DNA of 64,000 nucleotides from Elmis aenea (Eukaryota; Arthropoda; Insecta; Coleoptera; Elmidae), in the NCBI GenBank assembly GCA_947652605.1, contig OX393582.1, forward strand, positions 11,866,544 to 11,930,543, given 5' to 3'. Below the pieces are notes generated by a model. The model was not told the origin of the DNA, did no database searches, and was given only the letters and a program-made list of their open reading frames with translations. Shown here one piece after another: positions 1-14,973 of the stretch. How positions within the stretch are numbered: position 1 is the stretch's first letter; the number at the start of each line of letters is the position of its first letter. Position numbers and translations under genes: made by a program.

Positions 1-683
1 TTTGTTTCTGTGCGCATTCTCTGTCTGTACACCAATCGTCATTGTCAAAGAAAAGAAGTGAAAATAAAAACCTTAAGTGTGAGGAAACTATACCACCCTC
101 TCCTTTTTAAAACAAAGGTAAACATTTATTATTGCAATTAACTTAAAATATATATATCATATCTCTTATTTAATTGTTTCAGTTACAACCCCAAATGTAT
201 GTCATAGATATTCAAGGCTTCCACTACAAAACAAGTGATTTCTTTATTAAAGAAATTGCGATTTTAAATATCAGTACCGGTTCAACGTTTCATACTTTCG
301 TTAACCTACCCAAAATCATCACTTGGCTTTCGCCAGACTTTAAGCAGCATATTGATTGGACCACCAATTATGTGCACGGATTGGATTGGACCAGTGAAAA
401 CAAAAATTTTATACAATTTGAAAATATATGTGCATACATAATTAGCATTGTGCAAAATGACAATGTGTTAGTTAAAGGAATGAACAAAAAAGACTTACTA
501 CATAAACTTTTAAGCGGAATCAATATAATAACAGATTTAGATGAGCTGGGGTGCCCCGCCATAAATGTTTTATTAAAAAGTTTCAATAACAGAAAATGCC
601 ATTGTAACCAGCATTTACAAAACAATTTAAAATGTTCAAAAGAGAACGTAAAAATGTTATATAACTGGTTTATTAATAATTAA
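1..683 (+). CDS. Small insect-type protein of unknown function (DIQGF-type), two exons, 5' end outside window
   Basis: The long open frame runs to a TAA at 681-683; its first in-frame ATG is at 195 and begins MYVIDIQGF. Just before it, a pyrimidine-rich stretch ends in AG at 181-182, and a GT donor (AAAG|GTAAAC) lies at 118. Removing 118-182 joins this frame, in phase 0, to a frame with no stop over bases 1-117. I therefore read an upstream exon that continues off the window; a shorter protein starting at 195 (162 residues) is the alternative. The start of the protein (aspartate in VIDIQGF, then KEIAIL) loosely resembles exonuclease I of DEDD-fold proteins, but the second acid is Q, so activity is doubtful. 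The C-terminal part has a Cys/His set (CHCNQH...C) before a final helix ending NWF. I recall similar lineage-specific multicopy proteins in insects; that is memory, not a search. Function is unknown. Confidence 0.6.
118..182 (+). other. Predicted 65-bp intron
   Basis: GTAAAC donor at 118 and a T-rich tract ending TTTCAG at 182. Both flanking frames are open and in phase 0 (39 stop-free codons upstream). Sixty-five bases is a normal short intron length for insects. Confidence 0.5.
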
Positions 684-743
684 TTGACTAAATATTTATT
701 AATAAGTCAGCAAAATTCAGAAATTCTGTTGTTATTGTTCTGA

Positions 744-749
744 AATAAA
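744..749 (+). promoter_or_regulatory. Poly(A) signal AATAAA
   Basis: AATAAA lies 61 bases after the stop codon of the upstream gene, in AT-rich sequence, as expected for its 3' end. Confidence 0.5.
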
Positions 750-1023
750 TACTCCAAAATATTATCAAATTATCAGAATTATTCAACCATAGGTGGCGCC
801 ACTAGTTACCTCTCACGTTTAAAAACTCACCTAGCCTAGGCTAGTCTTGTGTGCTCTTGAAAATACCAAAACGCGTGCCCAACAAAATGTAAATTGTTAT
901 ATGTAATTTACAACTAATTAACCGTTCAATAAATATTGTTCAGTTTTATTGTTCTGTTTTCTTTTTCCTCCGATAACCTAATCCAACTCTTAAGCAACAA
1001 ATTCTAAACCATTCCTCTTTACG
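750..1023. other. Intergenic, nothing recognised
   Basis: AT-rich spacer with no open frame above background. A second AATAAA-like hexamer near 929 could be an alternative poly(A) signal. Confidence 0.5.
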
Positions 1024-1340
1024 CTAAAAAAACACGCTATTGCCAACCCAAACAAAACTACTTCCACCCAAAATTTAAAAATACACACAATACCAACCTA
1101 AAAATACAAGGGGGTCACATCCTACAACTAGGACTCCGCTGGGCCCCATCCTACAGCTTAAAAAAACACGCTATTGCCAACCCAAACAAAACTACTTCCA
1201 CCCAAAATTTAAAAATACACACAATACCAACCTAAAAATTTACCCGCCAAAAAATACAGGGGGGGCCACATCCTACAACTAGGACTCCGCTGGGCCCCAT
1301 CCTACAGCTTGGACTCCGCTGGGCCCCATCCTACAACTTA
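1024..1340 (+). repeat. 134-bp tandem duplication with GC-rich 25-bp sub-repeat
   Basis: A block containing CACGCTATTGCCAACCC starts near 1,033 and recurs at 1,167, an offset of 134 bp. The second copy carries a small insertion (about 17 bp, TTTACCCGCC region). A GGACTCCGCTGGGCCCCATC motif occurs once in the first copy and twice in succession at the end of the second. This is a local GC-rich island just before the satellite. Confidence 0.8.
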
Positions 1341-3520
1341 GCCTCGTGTAAACTTTGAGGTTTTTTTTTCACTAGGCCTCGCTACCGCCAACTGGGGCTC
1401 CACCCCCCAAACACTTTGAGGTTATGTTCAAGATTTGATCCCTCCCCTGCATAGTATAACTACTCAGCTCATTGAAAGACATATGCAAAACAATTGTATT
1501 CATGTAAAAAGGCGATGGATAAACTGTTCCTGTGATATACAAATCAATAATTAAAATTGTTTAGAAATAGTCGCACAAGGAACATATGTATTAACTAAAG
1601 CACGGTATTTTTAGGAAATTATTAAAAATTAATACCAGCTCATTGAAAGACATATGCAAAACAATTGTATTCATGTAAAGAGGCGATTGATAAACTGTTC
1701 CTGTGATATACAAATCAATAAATGAATTTGTTTCGAAATAGTAGCACAAGGAACATATGTATTAACTAAAGCACGGTATTTTTAGGAAATTATTAAAAAT
1801 TAAAACCAGCTCATTGAAAGACATATGCAAAACAATTTTATTCATGCAAAAAGGCGATGGATAAACTGTTCCTGTGATATACAAATCAATAATTAAAATT
1901 GTTTAGAAATAGTCGCACAAGGAACATATGTATTAACTAAAGCACGGTATTTTTAGGAAATTATTAAAAATTAATACCAGCTCATTGAAAGACATATGCA
2001 AAACAATTGTATTCATGTAAAGAGGCGATAGATAAACTATTTCTGTGATATACAAATCAATAATTAAAATTGTTTCGAAATAGTCGCACAAGGAACATAT
2101 GTATTAACTAATGCACGGTATTTTTAGGAAATTATTAAAAATTAAAACCAGCTCATTGAAAGACATATGCAAAACAATTGTATTCATGTAAAGAGGCGAT
2201 GGATAAACTGTTCCTGTCATATACAAATCAATAATTGAAGTTGTTTCGAAATAGCCGCACAAGGAACATATGTATTAACTAAAGCACGGTATTTTTAGGA
2301 AATTATTAAAAATTAAAACCAGCTCATTGAAAGACATATGCAAAACAATTGTATTCCTGTAAAGAGGCGATGGATAAACTGTTCCTGTGATATACATACA
2401 AATCAATAATTAAAATTGTTCAGAAATAGTCGCTCAAGGAACATATGTATTAACTAAAGCACGGTATTTTTAGGAAATTATTAAAAATTAAAACCAGCTC
2501 ATTGAAAGACATATGCAAAACAATTGTATTCCTGTAAAGAGGCGATGGATAAACTGTTCCTGTGATATACAAATCAATAATTAAAATTGTTTAGAAATAG
2601 TCGCACAAGGAACATATGTATTAACTAAAGCACGGTATTTTTAGGAAATTATTAAAAATTAAAACCAGCTCATTGAAAGACATATGCAAAACAATTGTAT
2701 TCCTGTAAAGAGGCGATGGATAAACTGTTCCTGTGATATACAAATCAATAATTAAAATTGTTTAGAAATAGTCGCTCAAGGAACATATGTATTAACTAAA
2801 GCACGGTATTTTTAGGAAATTATTAAAAATTAAAACCAGCTCATTGAAAGACATATGCAAAACAATTGTATTCCTGTAAAGAGGCGATGGATAAACTGTT
2901 CCTGTGATATACAAATCAATAATGAAAATTGTTTAGAAATAGTCGCTCAAGGAACATATGTATTAACTAAAGCACGGTATTTTTAGGAAATTATTAAAAA
3001 TTAAAACCAGCTCATTGAAAGACATATGCAAAACCATTGTATTCATGTAAAGAGGCGATGGATAAACTGTTCCTGTGATATACAAATCAATAATTAAAAT
3101 TGTTCAGAAATAGTCGCTCAAGGAACATATGTATTAACTAATGCATGGTATTTTTAGGAAATTATTAAAAATTAAAACCAGCTCATTGAAAGACATATGC
3201 AAAAAAATTGTATTCCTGTAAAGAGGCGATGAATAAACTGTTCCTGTGATATACAAATCAATAATTAAAATTGTTTAGAAATAGTCGCTCAAGGAACATA
3301 TGTATTAACTAAAGCACGGTATTTTTAGGAAATTATTAAAAATTAAAACCAGCTCATTGAAAGACATATGCAAAACAATTGTATTCATGTAAAGAGGCGA
3401 TGGATAAACTGTTCCTGTCATATACAAATCAATAATTGAAATTGTTTCGAAATAGTCGCACAAGGAACATATGTATTAACTAAAGCACGGTATTTTTAGG
3501 AAATTATTAAAAATTAAAAC

Positions 3521-6500
3521 CAGCTTATTGAAAGACATATGCAAAACAATTGTATTCATGTAAAGAGGCGATGGATAAACTGTTCCTGTGATATACAAAT
3601 CAATAATTAAAATTGTTTAGAAATAGTCGCTCAAGGAACATATGTATTAACTAAAGCACGGTATTTTTAGGAAATTATTAAAAATTAAAACCAGCTCATT
3701 GAAAGACATATGCAAAACAATTGTATTCCTGTAAAGAGGCGATGGATAAACTGTTCCTGTGATATACAAATCAATAATGAAAATTGTTTAGAAATAGTCG
3801 CTCAAGGAACATATGTATTAACTAAAGCATGGTATTTTTAGGAAATTATTAAAAATTAAAACCAGCTCATTGAAAGACATATGCAAAACCATTGTATTCC
3901 TGTAAAGAGGCGATGGATAAACTGTTCCTGTGATATACAAATCAATAATTAAAATTGTTTAGAAATAGTCGCTCAAGGAACATATGTATTAACTAAAGCA
4001 CGGTATTTTTAGGAAATTATTAAAAATTAAAACCAGCTCATTGAAAGACATATGCAAAACAATTGTATTCCTGTAAAAAGGCGATGGATAAACTGTTCCT
4101 GTGATATACAAATCAATAATTAAAATTGTTTAGAAAGAGTCGCTCAAGGAACATATGTATTAACTAATGCACGGTATTTTTAGGAAATTATTAAAAATTA
4201 AAACCAGCTTATTGAAAGACATATGCAAAAAAATTGTATTCCTGTAAAGAGGCGATGGATAAACTGTTCCTGTGATATACAAATCAATAATTAAAATTGT
4301 TTAAAAATAGTCGCTCAAGGAACATATGTATTAACTAAAGCACGGTATTTTTAGGAAATTATTAAAAATTAAAACCAGCTCATTGAAAGACATATGCAAA
4401 ACAATTGTATTCATGTAAAAAGGCGATGGATAAACTGTTCCTGTGATATACAAATCAATAATTGAAATTGTTTCGAAATAGTCGCACAAGGAACATATGT
4501 ATTAACTAAAGCACGGTATTTTTAGGAAATTATTAAAAATTAATGCCAGCTCATTGAAAGACATATGCAAAACAATTGTATTCATGTAAAGAGGCGATGG
4601 ATAAACTGTTTCTGTGATATACAAATCAATAATTTAAATTGTTTAGAAATAGTCGCTCAAGGAACATATGTATTAACTAAAGCACGGTATTTTTAGGAAA
4701 TTATTAAAAATTAAAACCAGCTCATTGAAAGACATATGCAAAACAATTGTATTCATGTAAAGAGGCGATGGATAAACTGTTCCTGTGATATACAAATCAA
4801 TAATTAAAATTGTTTCGAAATAGTCGCTCAAGGAACATATGTATTAACTAAAGCACGGTATTTTTAGGAAATTATTAAAAATTAAAACCAGCTCATTGAA
4901 AGACATATGCAAAACAATTGTATTCCTGTAAAGAGGCGATGGATAAACTGTTCCTGTGATATACAAATCAATAATTAAAATTGTTTAGAAATAGTCGCTC
5001 AAGGAACATATGTATTAACTAAAGCACGGTATTTTTAGGAAATTATTAAAAATTAAAACCAGCTCATTGAAAGACATATGCAAAACAATTGTATTCATGT
5101 AAAGAGGCGATGGATAAACTGTTTCTGTGACATACAAATCAATAATTAAAATTGTTCAGAAATAGTCGCTCAAGGAACATATGTATTAACTAAAGCACGG
5201 TATTTTTAGGAAATTATTAAAAATTAAAACCAGCTCATTGAAAGACATATGCAAAACAATTGTATTAATGTAAAGAGGCGATGGATAAACTGTTCCTGTG
5301 ATATACAAATCAATAATTAAAATTGTTTAGAAATAGTCGCTCAAGGAACATATGTATTAACTAAAGCACGGTATTTTTAGGAAATTATTAAAAATTAAAA
5401 CCAGCTCATTGAAAGACATATGCAAAACAATTGTATTCATGTAAAGAGGCGATGGATAAACTGTTCCTGTCATATACAAATCAATAATTGAAATTGTTTC
5501 GAAATAGTCGCACAAACAACATATGTATTAACTAAAGCACGGTATTTTTAGGAAATTATTAAAAATTAAAACCAGCTTATTGAAAGACATATGCAAAACA
5601 ATTGTATTCATGTAAAGAGGCGATGGATAAACTGTTCCTGTGATATACAAATCAATAATTAAAATTGTTTAGAAATAGTCGCTCAAAGAACATATGTATT
5701 AACTAAAGCACGGTATTTTTAGGAAATTATTAAAAATTAAAACCAGCTCATTGAAAGACATATGCAAAACAATTGTATTCCTGTTAAGAGGCGATGGATA
5801 AACTGTTCCTGTGATATACAAATCAATAATGAAAATTGTTTAGAAATAGTCGCTCTAGGAACATATGTATTAACTAAAGCATGGTATTTTTAGGAAATTA
5901 TTAAAAATTAAAACCAGCTCATTGAAAGACATATGCAAAACAATTGTATTCCTGTAAAGAGGCGATGGATAAACTGTTCCTGTGATATACAAATCAATAA
6001 TTAAAATTGTTTAGAAATAGTCGCTCAAGGAACATATGTATTAACTAAAGCACGGTATTTTTAGGAAATTATTAAAAATTAAAACCAGCTCATTGAAAGA
6101 CATATGCAAAACAATTGTATTCCTGTAAAAAGGCGATGGATAAACTGTTCCTGTGATATACAAATCAATAATTAAAATTGTTTAGAAAGAGTCGCTCAAG
6201 GAACATATGTATTAACTAATGCACGGTATTTTTAGGAAATTATTAAAAATTAAAACCAGCTTATTGAAAGACATATGCAAAAAAATTGTATTCCTGTAAA
6301 GAGGCGATGGATAAACTGTTCCTGTGATATACAAATCAATATTTAAAATTGTTTAAAAATAGTCGCTCAAGGAACATATGTATTAACTAAAGCACGGTAT
6401 TTTTAGGAAATTATTAAAAATTAAAACCAGCTCATTGAAAGACATATGCAAAACAATTGTATTCATGTAAAGAGGCGATGGATAAACTGTTCCTGTGATA

Positions 6501-7624
6501 TACAAATCAATAATTGAAATTGTTTCGAAATAGTCGCACAAGGAACATATGTATTAACTAAAGCACGGTATTTTTAGGAAATTATTAAAAATTAATGCCA
6601 GCTCATTGAAAGACATATGCAAAACAATTGTATTCATGTAAAGAGGCGATGGATAAACTGTTTCTGTGATATACAAATCAATAATTAAAATTGTTTAGAA
6701 ATAGTCGCTCAAGGAACATATGTATTAACTAAAGCACGGTATTTTTAGGAAATTATTAAAAATTAAAACCAGCTCATTGAAAGACATATGCAAAACAATT
6801 GTATTCATGTAAAGAGGCGATGGATAAACTGTTCCTGTGATATACAAATCAATAATTAAAATTGTTTCGAAATAGTCGCTCAAGGAACATATGTATTAAC
6901 TAAAGCACGGTATTTTTAGGAAATTATTAAAAATTAAAACCAGCTCATTGAAAGACATATGCAAAACAATTGTATTCCTGTAAAGAGGCGATGGATAAAC
7001 TGTTCCTGTGATATACAAATCAATAATTAAAATTGTTTAGAAATAGTCGCTCAAGGAACATATGTATTAACTAAAGCACGGTATTTTTAGGAAATTATTA
7101 AAAAATAAAACCAGCTCATTGAAAGACATATGCAAAACAATTGTATTCATGTAAAGAGGCGATGGATAAACTGTTTCTGTGACATACAAATCAATAATTA
7201 AAATTGTTCAGAAATAGTCGCTCAAGGAACATATGTATTAACTAAAGCACGGTATTTTTAGGAAATTATTAAAAATTAAAACCAGCTCATTGAAAGACAT
7301 ATGCAAAACAATTGTATTAATGTAAAGAGGCGATGGATAAACTGTTCCTGTGATATACAAATCAATAATTAAAATTGTTTCGAAATAGTCGCTCAAGGAA
7401 CATATGTATTAACTAAAGCACGGTATTTTTAGGAAATTATTAAAAATTAAAACCAGCTCATTGAAAGACATATGCAAAACAATTTCATTCATGTAAAGAG
7501 GCGATGGATAAACTGTTCCTGTGATATACAAATCAATAATTAAAATTGTTTAGAAATATTCGCTCAAGGAACATATGTATTAACTAAAGCACGGTATTTT
7601 TAGGAAATTATTAAAAATTAAAAC
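3521..7624 (+). repeat. 12-monomer higher-order repeat (2,052 bp), two copies
   Basis: Diagnostic variants recur exactly 2,052 bp apart: CAGCTTATTG at 3521/5573 and 4205/6257, the GTTTCTGTGACATAC variant at 5121/7173, and TGTATTAATG at 5261/7313. Since 2,052 is 12 x 171, the two copies arose by duplication of a 12-monomer block. Confidence 0.9.
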
Positions 7625-10189
7625 CAGCTCATTGAAAGACATATGCAAAACAATTGTATTCATGTAAAGAGGCAATGGATAAACTGTTCCTGTCATATAC
7701 AAATCAATAATTAAAATTGTTTAGAAATAGTCGCTCAAGGAACATATGTATTAACTAAAGCACGGTATTTTTAGGAAATTATTAAAAGTTAAAACCAGCT
7801 CATTGAAAGACATATGCAAAACAATTGTATTCATGTAAAGAGGCGATGGATAAACTGTTCCTGTGATATACAAATCAATAATTAAAATTGTTTCGAAATA
7901 GTCGCTCAAGGAACATATGTATTAACTAAAGCACGGTATTTTTAGGAAATTATTAAAAATTAAAACCAGCTCATTGAAAGACATATGCAAAACAATTGTA
8001 TTCATGTAAAGAGGCGATAAATAAACTGTTCCTGTGATATACAAATCAATAATTAAAATTGTTTCGAAATAGTCGCTCAAGGAACATATGTATTAACTAA
8101 AGCACGGTATTTTTAGGAAATTATTAAAAATTAAAACCAGCTCATTGAAAGACATATGCAAAACAATTGTATTCATGTAAAGAGGCGATGGATATACTGT
8201 TCCTGTCATATACAAATCAATAATTAAAATTGTTTAGAAATAGTCGCTCAAGGAACATATGTATTAACTAAAGCACGGTATTTTTAGGAAATTATTAAAA
8301 ATTAAAACCAGCTCATTGAAAGACATATGCAAAACAATTGTATTCATGTAAAGAGGCGATGGATAAACTGTTCCTGTGATATACAAATCAATAATTAAAA
8401 TTGTTTCGAAATAGTCGCTCAAGGAACATATGTATTAACTAATGCACGGTATTTTTAGGAAATTATTAAAAATTAAAACCAGCTCATTGAAAGACATATG
8501 CAAAACAATTGTATTCATGTAAAGAGGCGATAGATAAACTGTTTCTGTGATATACAAATCAATAATTGAAATTGTTTCGAAATAGTCGCACAAGGAACAT
8601 ATGTATTAACTAATGCACGGTATTTTTAGGAAATTATTAAAAATTAAAACCAGCTCATTGAAAGACATATGCAAAACAATTGTATTCCTGTAAAGAGGCG
8701 ATGGATAAACTGTTCCTGTGATATACAAATCAATAATTAAAATTGTTTAGAAATAGTCGCTCAAGGAACATATGTATTAACTAAAGCACGGTATTTTTAG
8801 GAAATTATTAAAAATTAAAACCAGCTCATTGAAAGACATATGCAAAACAATTGTATTCCTGTAAAGAGGCGATGGATAAACTGTTCCTGTGATATACAAA
8901 TCAATAATTAAAATTGTTTAGAAATAGTCGCTCAAGGAACATATGTATTAACTAAAGCACGGTATTTTTAGGAAATAATTAAAAATTAATACCAGCTCAT
9001 TGAAAGACATATGCAAAACAATTGTATTCATGTAAAGAGGCGATAGATAAACTGTTTCTGTGATATACAAATCAATAATTAAAATTGTTTCGAAATAGTC
9101 GCACAAGGAACATATGTATTAACTAAAGCACGGTATTTTTAGGAAATTATTAAAAATTAAAACCAGCTTATTGAAAGACATATGCAAAACAATTGTATTC
9201 ATGTAAAGAGGCGATGGATAAACTGTTCCTGTCATATACAAATCAATAATTGAAATTGTTTCGAAATAGTCGCACAAGGAACATATGTATTAACTAAAGC
9301 ACGGTATTTTTAGGAAATTATTAAAAATTAAAACCAGCTTATTGAAAGACATATGCAAAACAATTGTATTCATGTAAAGAGGCGATGGATAAACTGTTCC
9401 TGTGATATACAAATCAATAATTAAAATTGTTTAGAAATAGTCGCTCAAGGAACATATGTATTAACTAAAGCACGGTATTTTTAGGAAATTATTAAAAATT
9501 AAAACCAGCTCATTGAAAGACATATGCAAAACAATTGTATTCCTTTAAAGAGGCGATGGATAAACTGTTCCTGTGATATACAAATCAATAATGAAAATTG
9601 TTTAGAAATAGTCGCTCAAGGAACATATGTATTAACTAAAGCACGGTATTTTTAGAAAATTATTAAAAATTAAAACCAGCTCATTGAAAGACATATGCAA
9701 AACCATTGTATTCATGTAAAGAGGCGATGGATAAACTGTTCCTGTGATATACAAATCAATAATTAAAATTGTTCAGAAATAGTCGCTCAAGGAACATATG
9801 TATTAACTAATGCATGGTATTTTTAGGAAATTATTAAAAATTAAAACCAGCTCATTGAAAAACATATGCAAAAAAATTGTATTCCTGTAAAGAGGCGATG
9901 GATAAACTGTTCCTGTGATATACAAATCAATAATTAAAATTGTTTAGAAATAGTCGCTCAAGGAACATATGTATTAACTAAAGCACGGTATTTTTAGGAA
10001 ATTATTAAAAATTAAAACCAGCTCATTGAAAGACATATGCAAAACAATTGTATTCATGTAAAGAGGCGATGGATAAACTGTTCCTGTCATATACAAATCA
10101 ATAATTGAAATTGTTTCGAAATAGTCGCACAAGGAACATATGTATTAACTAAAGCACGGTATTTTTAGGAAATTATTAAAAATTAAAAC

Positions 10190-13100
10190 CAGCTTATTGA
10201 AAGACATATGCAAAACAATTGTATTCATGTAAAGAGGCGATGGATAAACTGTTCCTGTGATATACAAATCAATAATTAAAATTGTTTAGAAATAGTCGCT
10301 CAAGGAACATATGTATTAACTAAAGCACGGTATTTTTAGGAAATTATTAAAAATTAAAACCAGCTCATTGAAAGACATATGCAAAACAATTGTATTCCTG
10401 TAAAGAGGCGATGGATAAACTGTTCCTGTGATATACAAATCAATAATTAAAATTGTTTAGAAATAGTCGCTCAAGGAACATATGTATTAACTAAAGCATG
10501 GTATTTTTAGGAAATTATTAAAAATTAAAACCAGCTCATTGAAAGACATATGCAAAACAATTGTATTCCTGTAAAGAGGCGATGGATAAACTGTTCCTGC
10601 GATATACAAATTAATAATTAAAATTGTTTAGAAATAGTCGCTCAAGGAACATATGTATTAACTAAAGCACGGTATTTTTAGGAAATTATTAAAAATTAAA
10701 ACCAGCTCATTGAAAGACATATGCAAAACAATTGTATTCCTGTAAAAAGGCGATGGATAAACTGTTCCTGTGATATACAAATCAATAATTAAAATTGTTT
10801 AGAAAGAGTCGCTCAAGGAACATATGTATTAACTAATGCACGGTATTTTTAGGAAATTATTAAAAATTAAAACCAGCTTATTGAAAGACATATGCAAAAA
10901 AATTGTATTCCTGTAAAGAGGCGATGGATAAACTGTTCCTGTGATATACAAATCAATAATTAAAATTGTTTAAAAATAGTCGCTCAAGGAACATATGTAT
11001 TAACTAAAGCACGGTATTTTTAGGAAATTATTAAAAATTAAAACCAGCTCATTGAAAGACATATGCAAAACAATTGTATTCATGTAAAGAGGCGATGGAT
11101 AAACTGTTCCTGTGATATACAAATCAATAATTGAAATTGTTTCGAAATAGTCGCACAAGGAACATATGTATTAACTAAAGCACGGTATTTTTAGGAAATT
11201 ATTAAAAATTAATGCCAGCTCATTGAAAGACATATGCAAAACAATTGTATTCATGTAAAGAGGCGATGGATAAACTGTTTCTGTGATATACAAATCAATA
11301 ATTAAAATTGTTTAGAAATAGTCGCTCAAGGAACATATGTATTAACTAAAGCACGGTATTTTTAGGAAATTATTAAAAATTAAAACCAGCTCATTAAAAG
11401 ACATATGCAAAACAATTGTATTCATGTAAAGAGGCGATGGATAAACTGTTCCTGTGATATACAAATCAATAATTAAAATTGTTCAGAAATAGTCGCTCAA
11501 GGAACATATGTATTAACTAATGCATGGTATTTTTAGGAAATTATTAAAAATTAAAACCAGCTCATTGAAAGACATATGCAAAAAAATTGTATTCCTGTAA
11601 AGAGGCGATGGATAAACTGTTCCTGTGATATACAAATCAATAATTAAAATTGTTTAGAAATAGTCGCTCAAGGAACATATGTATTAACTAAAGCACGGTA
11701 TTTTTAGGAAATTATTAAAAATTAAAACCAGCTCATTGAAAGACATATGCAAAACAATTGTATTCATGTAAAGAGGCGATGGATAAACTGTTCCTGTCAT
11801 ATACAAATCAATAATTGAAATTGTTTCGAAATAGTCGCACAAGGAACATATGTATTAACTAAAGCACGGTATTTTTAGGAAATTATTAAAAATTAAAACC
11901 AGCTTATTGAAAGACATATGCAAAACAATTGTATTCATGTAAAGAGGCGATGGATAAACTGTTCCTGTGATATACAAATCAATAAATAAAATTGTTTAGA
12001 AATAGTCGCTCAAGGAACATATGTATTAACTAAAGCACGGTATTTTTAGGAAATTATTAAAAATTAAAACCAGCTCATTGAAAGACATATGCAAAACAAT
12101 TGTATTCCTGTAAAGAGGCGATGGATAAACTGTTCCTGTGATATACAAATCAATAATTAAAATTGTTTAGAAATAGTCGCTCAAGGAACATATGTATTAA
12201 CTAAAGCATGGTATTTTTAGGAAATTATTAAAAATTAAAACCAGCTCATTTAAAGACATATGCAAAACAATTGTATTCCTGTAAAGAGGCGATGGATAAA
12301 CTGTTCCTGTGATATACAAATCAATAATTAAAATTGTTTAGAAATAGTCGCTCAAGGAACATATGTATTAACTAAAGCACGGTATTTTTAGGAAATTATT
12401 AAAAATTAAAACCAGCTCATTGAAAGACATATGCAAAACAATTGTATTCCTGTAAAAAGGCGATGGATAAACTGTTCCTGTGATATACAAATCAATAATT
12501 AAAATTGTTTAGAAAGAGTCGCTCAAGGAACATATGTATTAACTAATGCACGGTATTTTTAGGAAATTATTAAAAATTAAAACCAGCTTATTGAAAGACA
12601 TATGCAAAAAAATTGTATTCCTGTAAAGAGGCGATGGATAAACTGTTCCTGTGATATACAAATCAATAATTAAAATTGTTTAAAAATAGTCGCTCAAGGA
12701 ACATATGTATTAACTAAAGCACGGTATTTTTAGGAAATTATTAAAAATTAAAACCAGCTCATTGAAAGACATATGCAAAACAATTGTATTCATGTAAAGA
12801 GGCGATGGATAAACTGTTCCTGTGATATACAAATCAATAATTGAAATTGTTTCGAAATAGTCGCACAAGGAACATATGTATTAACTAAAGCACGGTATTT
12901 TTAGGAAATTATTAAAAATTAATGCCAGCTCATTGAAAGACATATGCAAAACAATTGTATTCATGTAAAGAGGCGATGGATAAACTGTTTCTGTGATATA
13001 CAAATCAATAATTAAAATTGTTTAGAAATAGTCGCTTAAGGAACATATGTATTAACTAAAGCACGGTATTTTTAGGAAATTATTAAAAATTAAAACCAGC

Positions 13101-13609
13101 TCATTGAAAGACATATGCAAAACAATTGTATTCATGTAAAGAGGCGATGGATAAACTGTTCCTGTGATATACAAATCAATAATTAAAATTGTTTCGAAAT
13201 AGTCGCTCAAGGAACATATGTATTAACTAAAGCACGGTATTTTTAGGAAATTATTAAAAATTAAAACCAGCTCATTGAAAGACATATGCAAAACAATTGT
13301 ATTCCTGTAAAGAGGCGATGGATAAACTGTTCCTGTGATATACAAATCAATAATTAAAATTGTTTAGAAATAGTCGCTCAAGGAACATATGTATTAACTA
13401 AAGCACGGTATTTTTAGGAAATTATTAAAAATTAAAACCAGCTCTTTGAAAGACATATGCAAACAATTGTATTCATGTAAAGAGGCGATGGATAAACTGT
13501 TCCTGTGTTATACAAATCAATAAATAAAATTGTTTAGAAATAGTCGCTCAAGGAACATATGTATTAACTAAAGCACGGTATTTTTAGGAAATTATTAAAA
13601 ATTAAACCA
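10190..13609 (+). repeat. 10-monomer higher-order repeat (1,710 bp), two copies
   Basis: CAGCTTATTG markers at 10190/11900 and 10874/12584, and the AAGCATGG variant at about 10494/12204, repeat at 1,710 bp (10 x 171). Part of the block shares its 684-bp CAGCTTATTG spacing with the 12-monomer repeat, so the two are related forms. Confidence 0.85.
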
Positions 13610-14973
13610 GCTCATTGAAAGACATATGAAAAACAATTGTATTCATGTAAAGAGGCGATGGATAAACTGTTTCTGTGACATACAAATCAATAATTAAAAT
13701 TGTTCAGAAATAGTCGCTCAAGGAACATATGTATTAACTAAAGCACGGTATTTTTAGGAAATTATTAAAAATTAAATTCAGCTCATTGAAAGACATATGC
13801 AAAACAATTGTATTCATGTAAAGAGGCGATGGATAAACTGTTCCTGTGATATACAAATCAATAATTAAAATTGTTTAGAAATAGTCGCTCAAGGAACATA
13901 TGTATTAACTAAAGCACGGTATTTTTAGGAAATTATTAAAAATTAAAACCAGCTCATTGAAAGACATATGCAAAACAATTTTATTCATGTAAAGAGGCGA
14001 TGGATAAACTGTTCCTGTGATATACAAATCAATAATTAAAATTGTTTAGAAATAGTCGCTCAAGGAACATATGTATTAACTAAAGCACGGTATTTTTAGG
14101 AAATTATTAAAAATTAAAACCAGCTCATTGAAAGACATATGCAAAACAATTGTATTCATGTAAAGAGGCAATGGATAAACTGTTCCTGTCATATACAAAT
14201 CAATAATTAAATTGTTTAGAAATAGTCGCTCAAGGAACATATGTATTAACTAAAGCACGGTATTTTTAGGAAATTATTAAAAATTAAAACCAGCTCATTG
14301 AAAGACATATGCAAAACAATTGTATTCATGTAAAGAGGCGATGGATAAACTGTTCCTGTGATATACAAATCAATAATTAAAATTGTTTCGAAATAGTCGC
14401 TCAAGGAACATATGTATTAACTAAAGCACGGTATTTTTAGGAAATTATTAAAAATTAAAACCAGCTCATTGAAAGACATATGCAAAACAATTGTATTCAT
14501 GTAAAGAGGCGATAAATAAACTGTTCCTGTGATATACAAATCAATAATTAAAATTGTTTCGAAATAGTCGCTCAAGGAACATATGTATTAACTAAAGCAC
14601 GGTATTTTAGGAAATTATTAAAAATTAAAACCAGCTCATTGAAAGACATATGCAAAACAATTGTATTCATGTAAAGAGGCGATGGATATACTGTTCCTGT
14701 CATATACAAATCAATAATTAAAATTGTTTAGAAATAGTCGCTCAAGGAACATATGTATTAACTAAAGCACGGTATTTTTATGAAATTATTAAAAATTAAA
14801 ACCAGCTCATTGAAAGACATATGCAAAACAATTGTATTCATGTAAAGAGGCGATGGATAAACTGTTCCTGTGATATACAAATCAATAATTAAAATTGTTC
14901 AGAAATAGTCGCTCAAGGAACATATGTATTAACTAATGCACGGTATTTTTAGGAAATTATTAGAAATTAAAAC

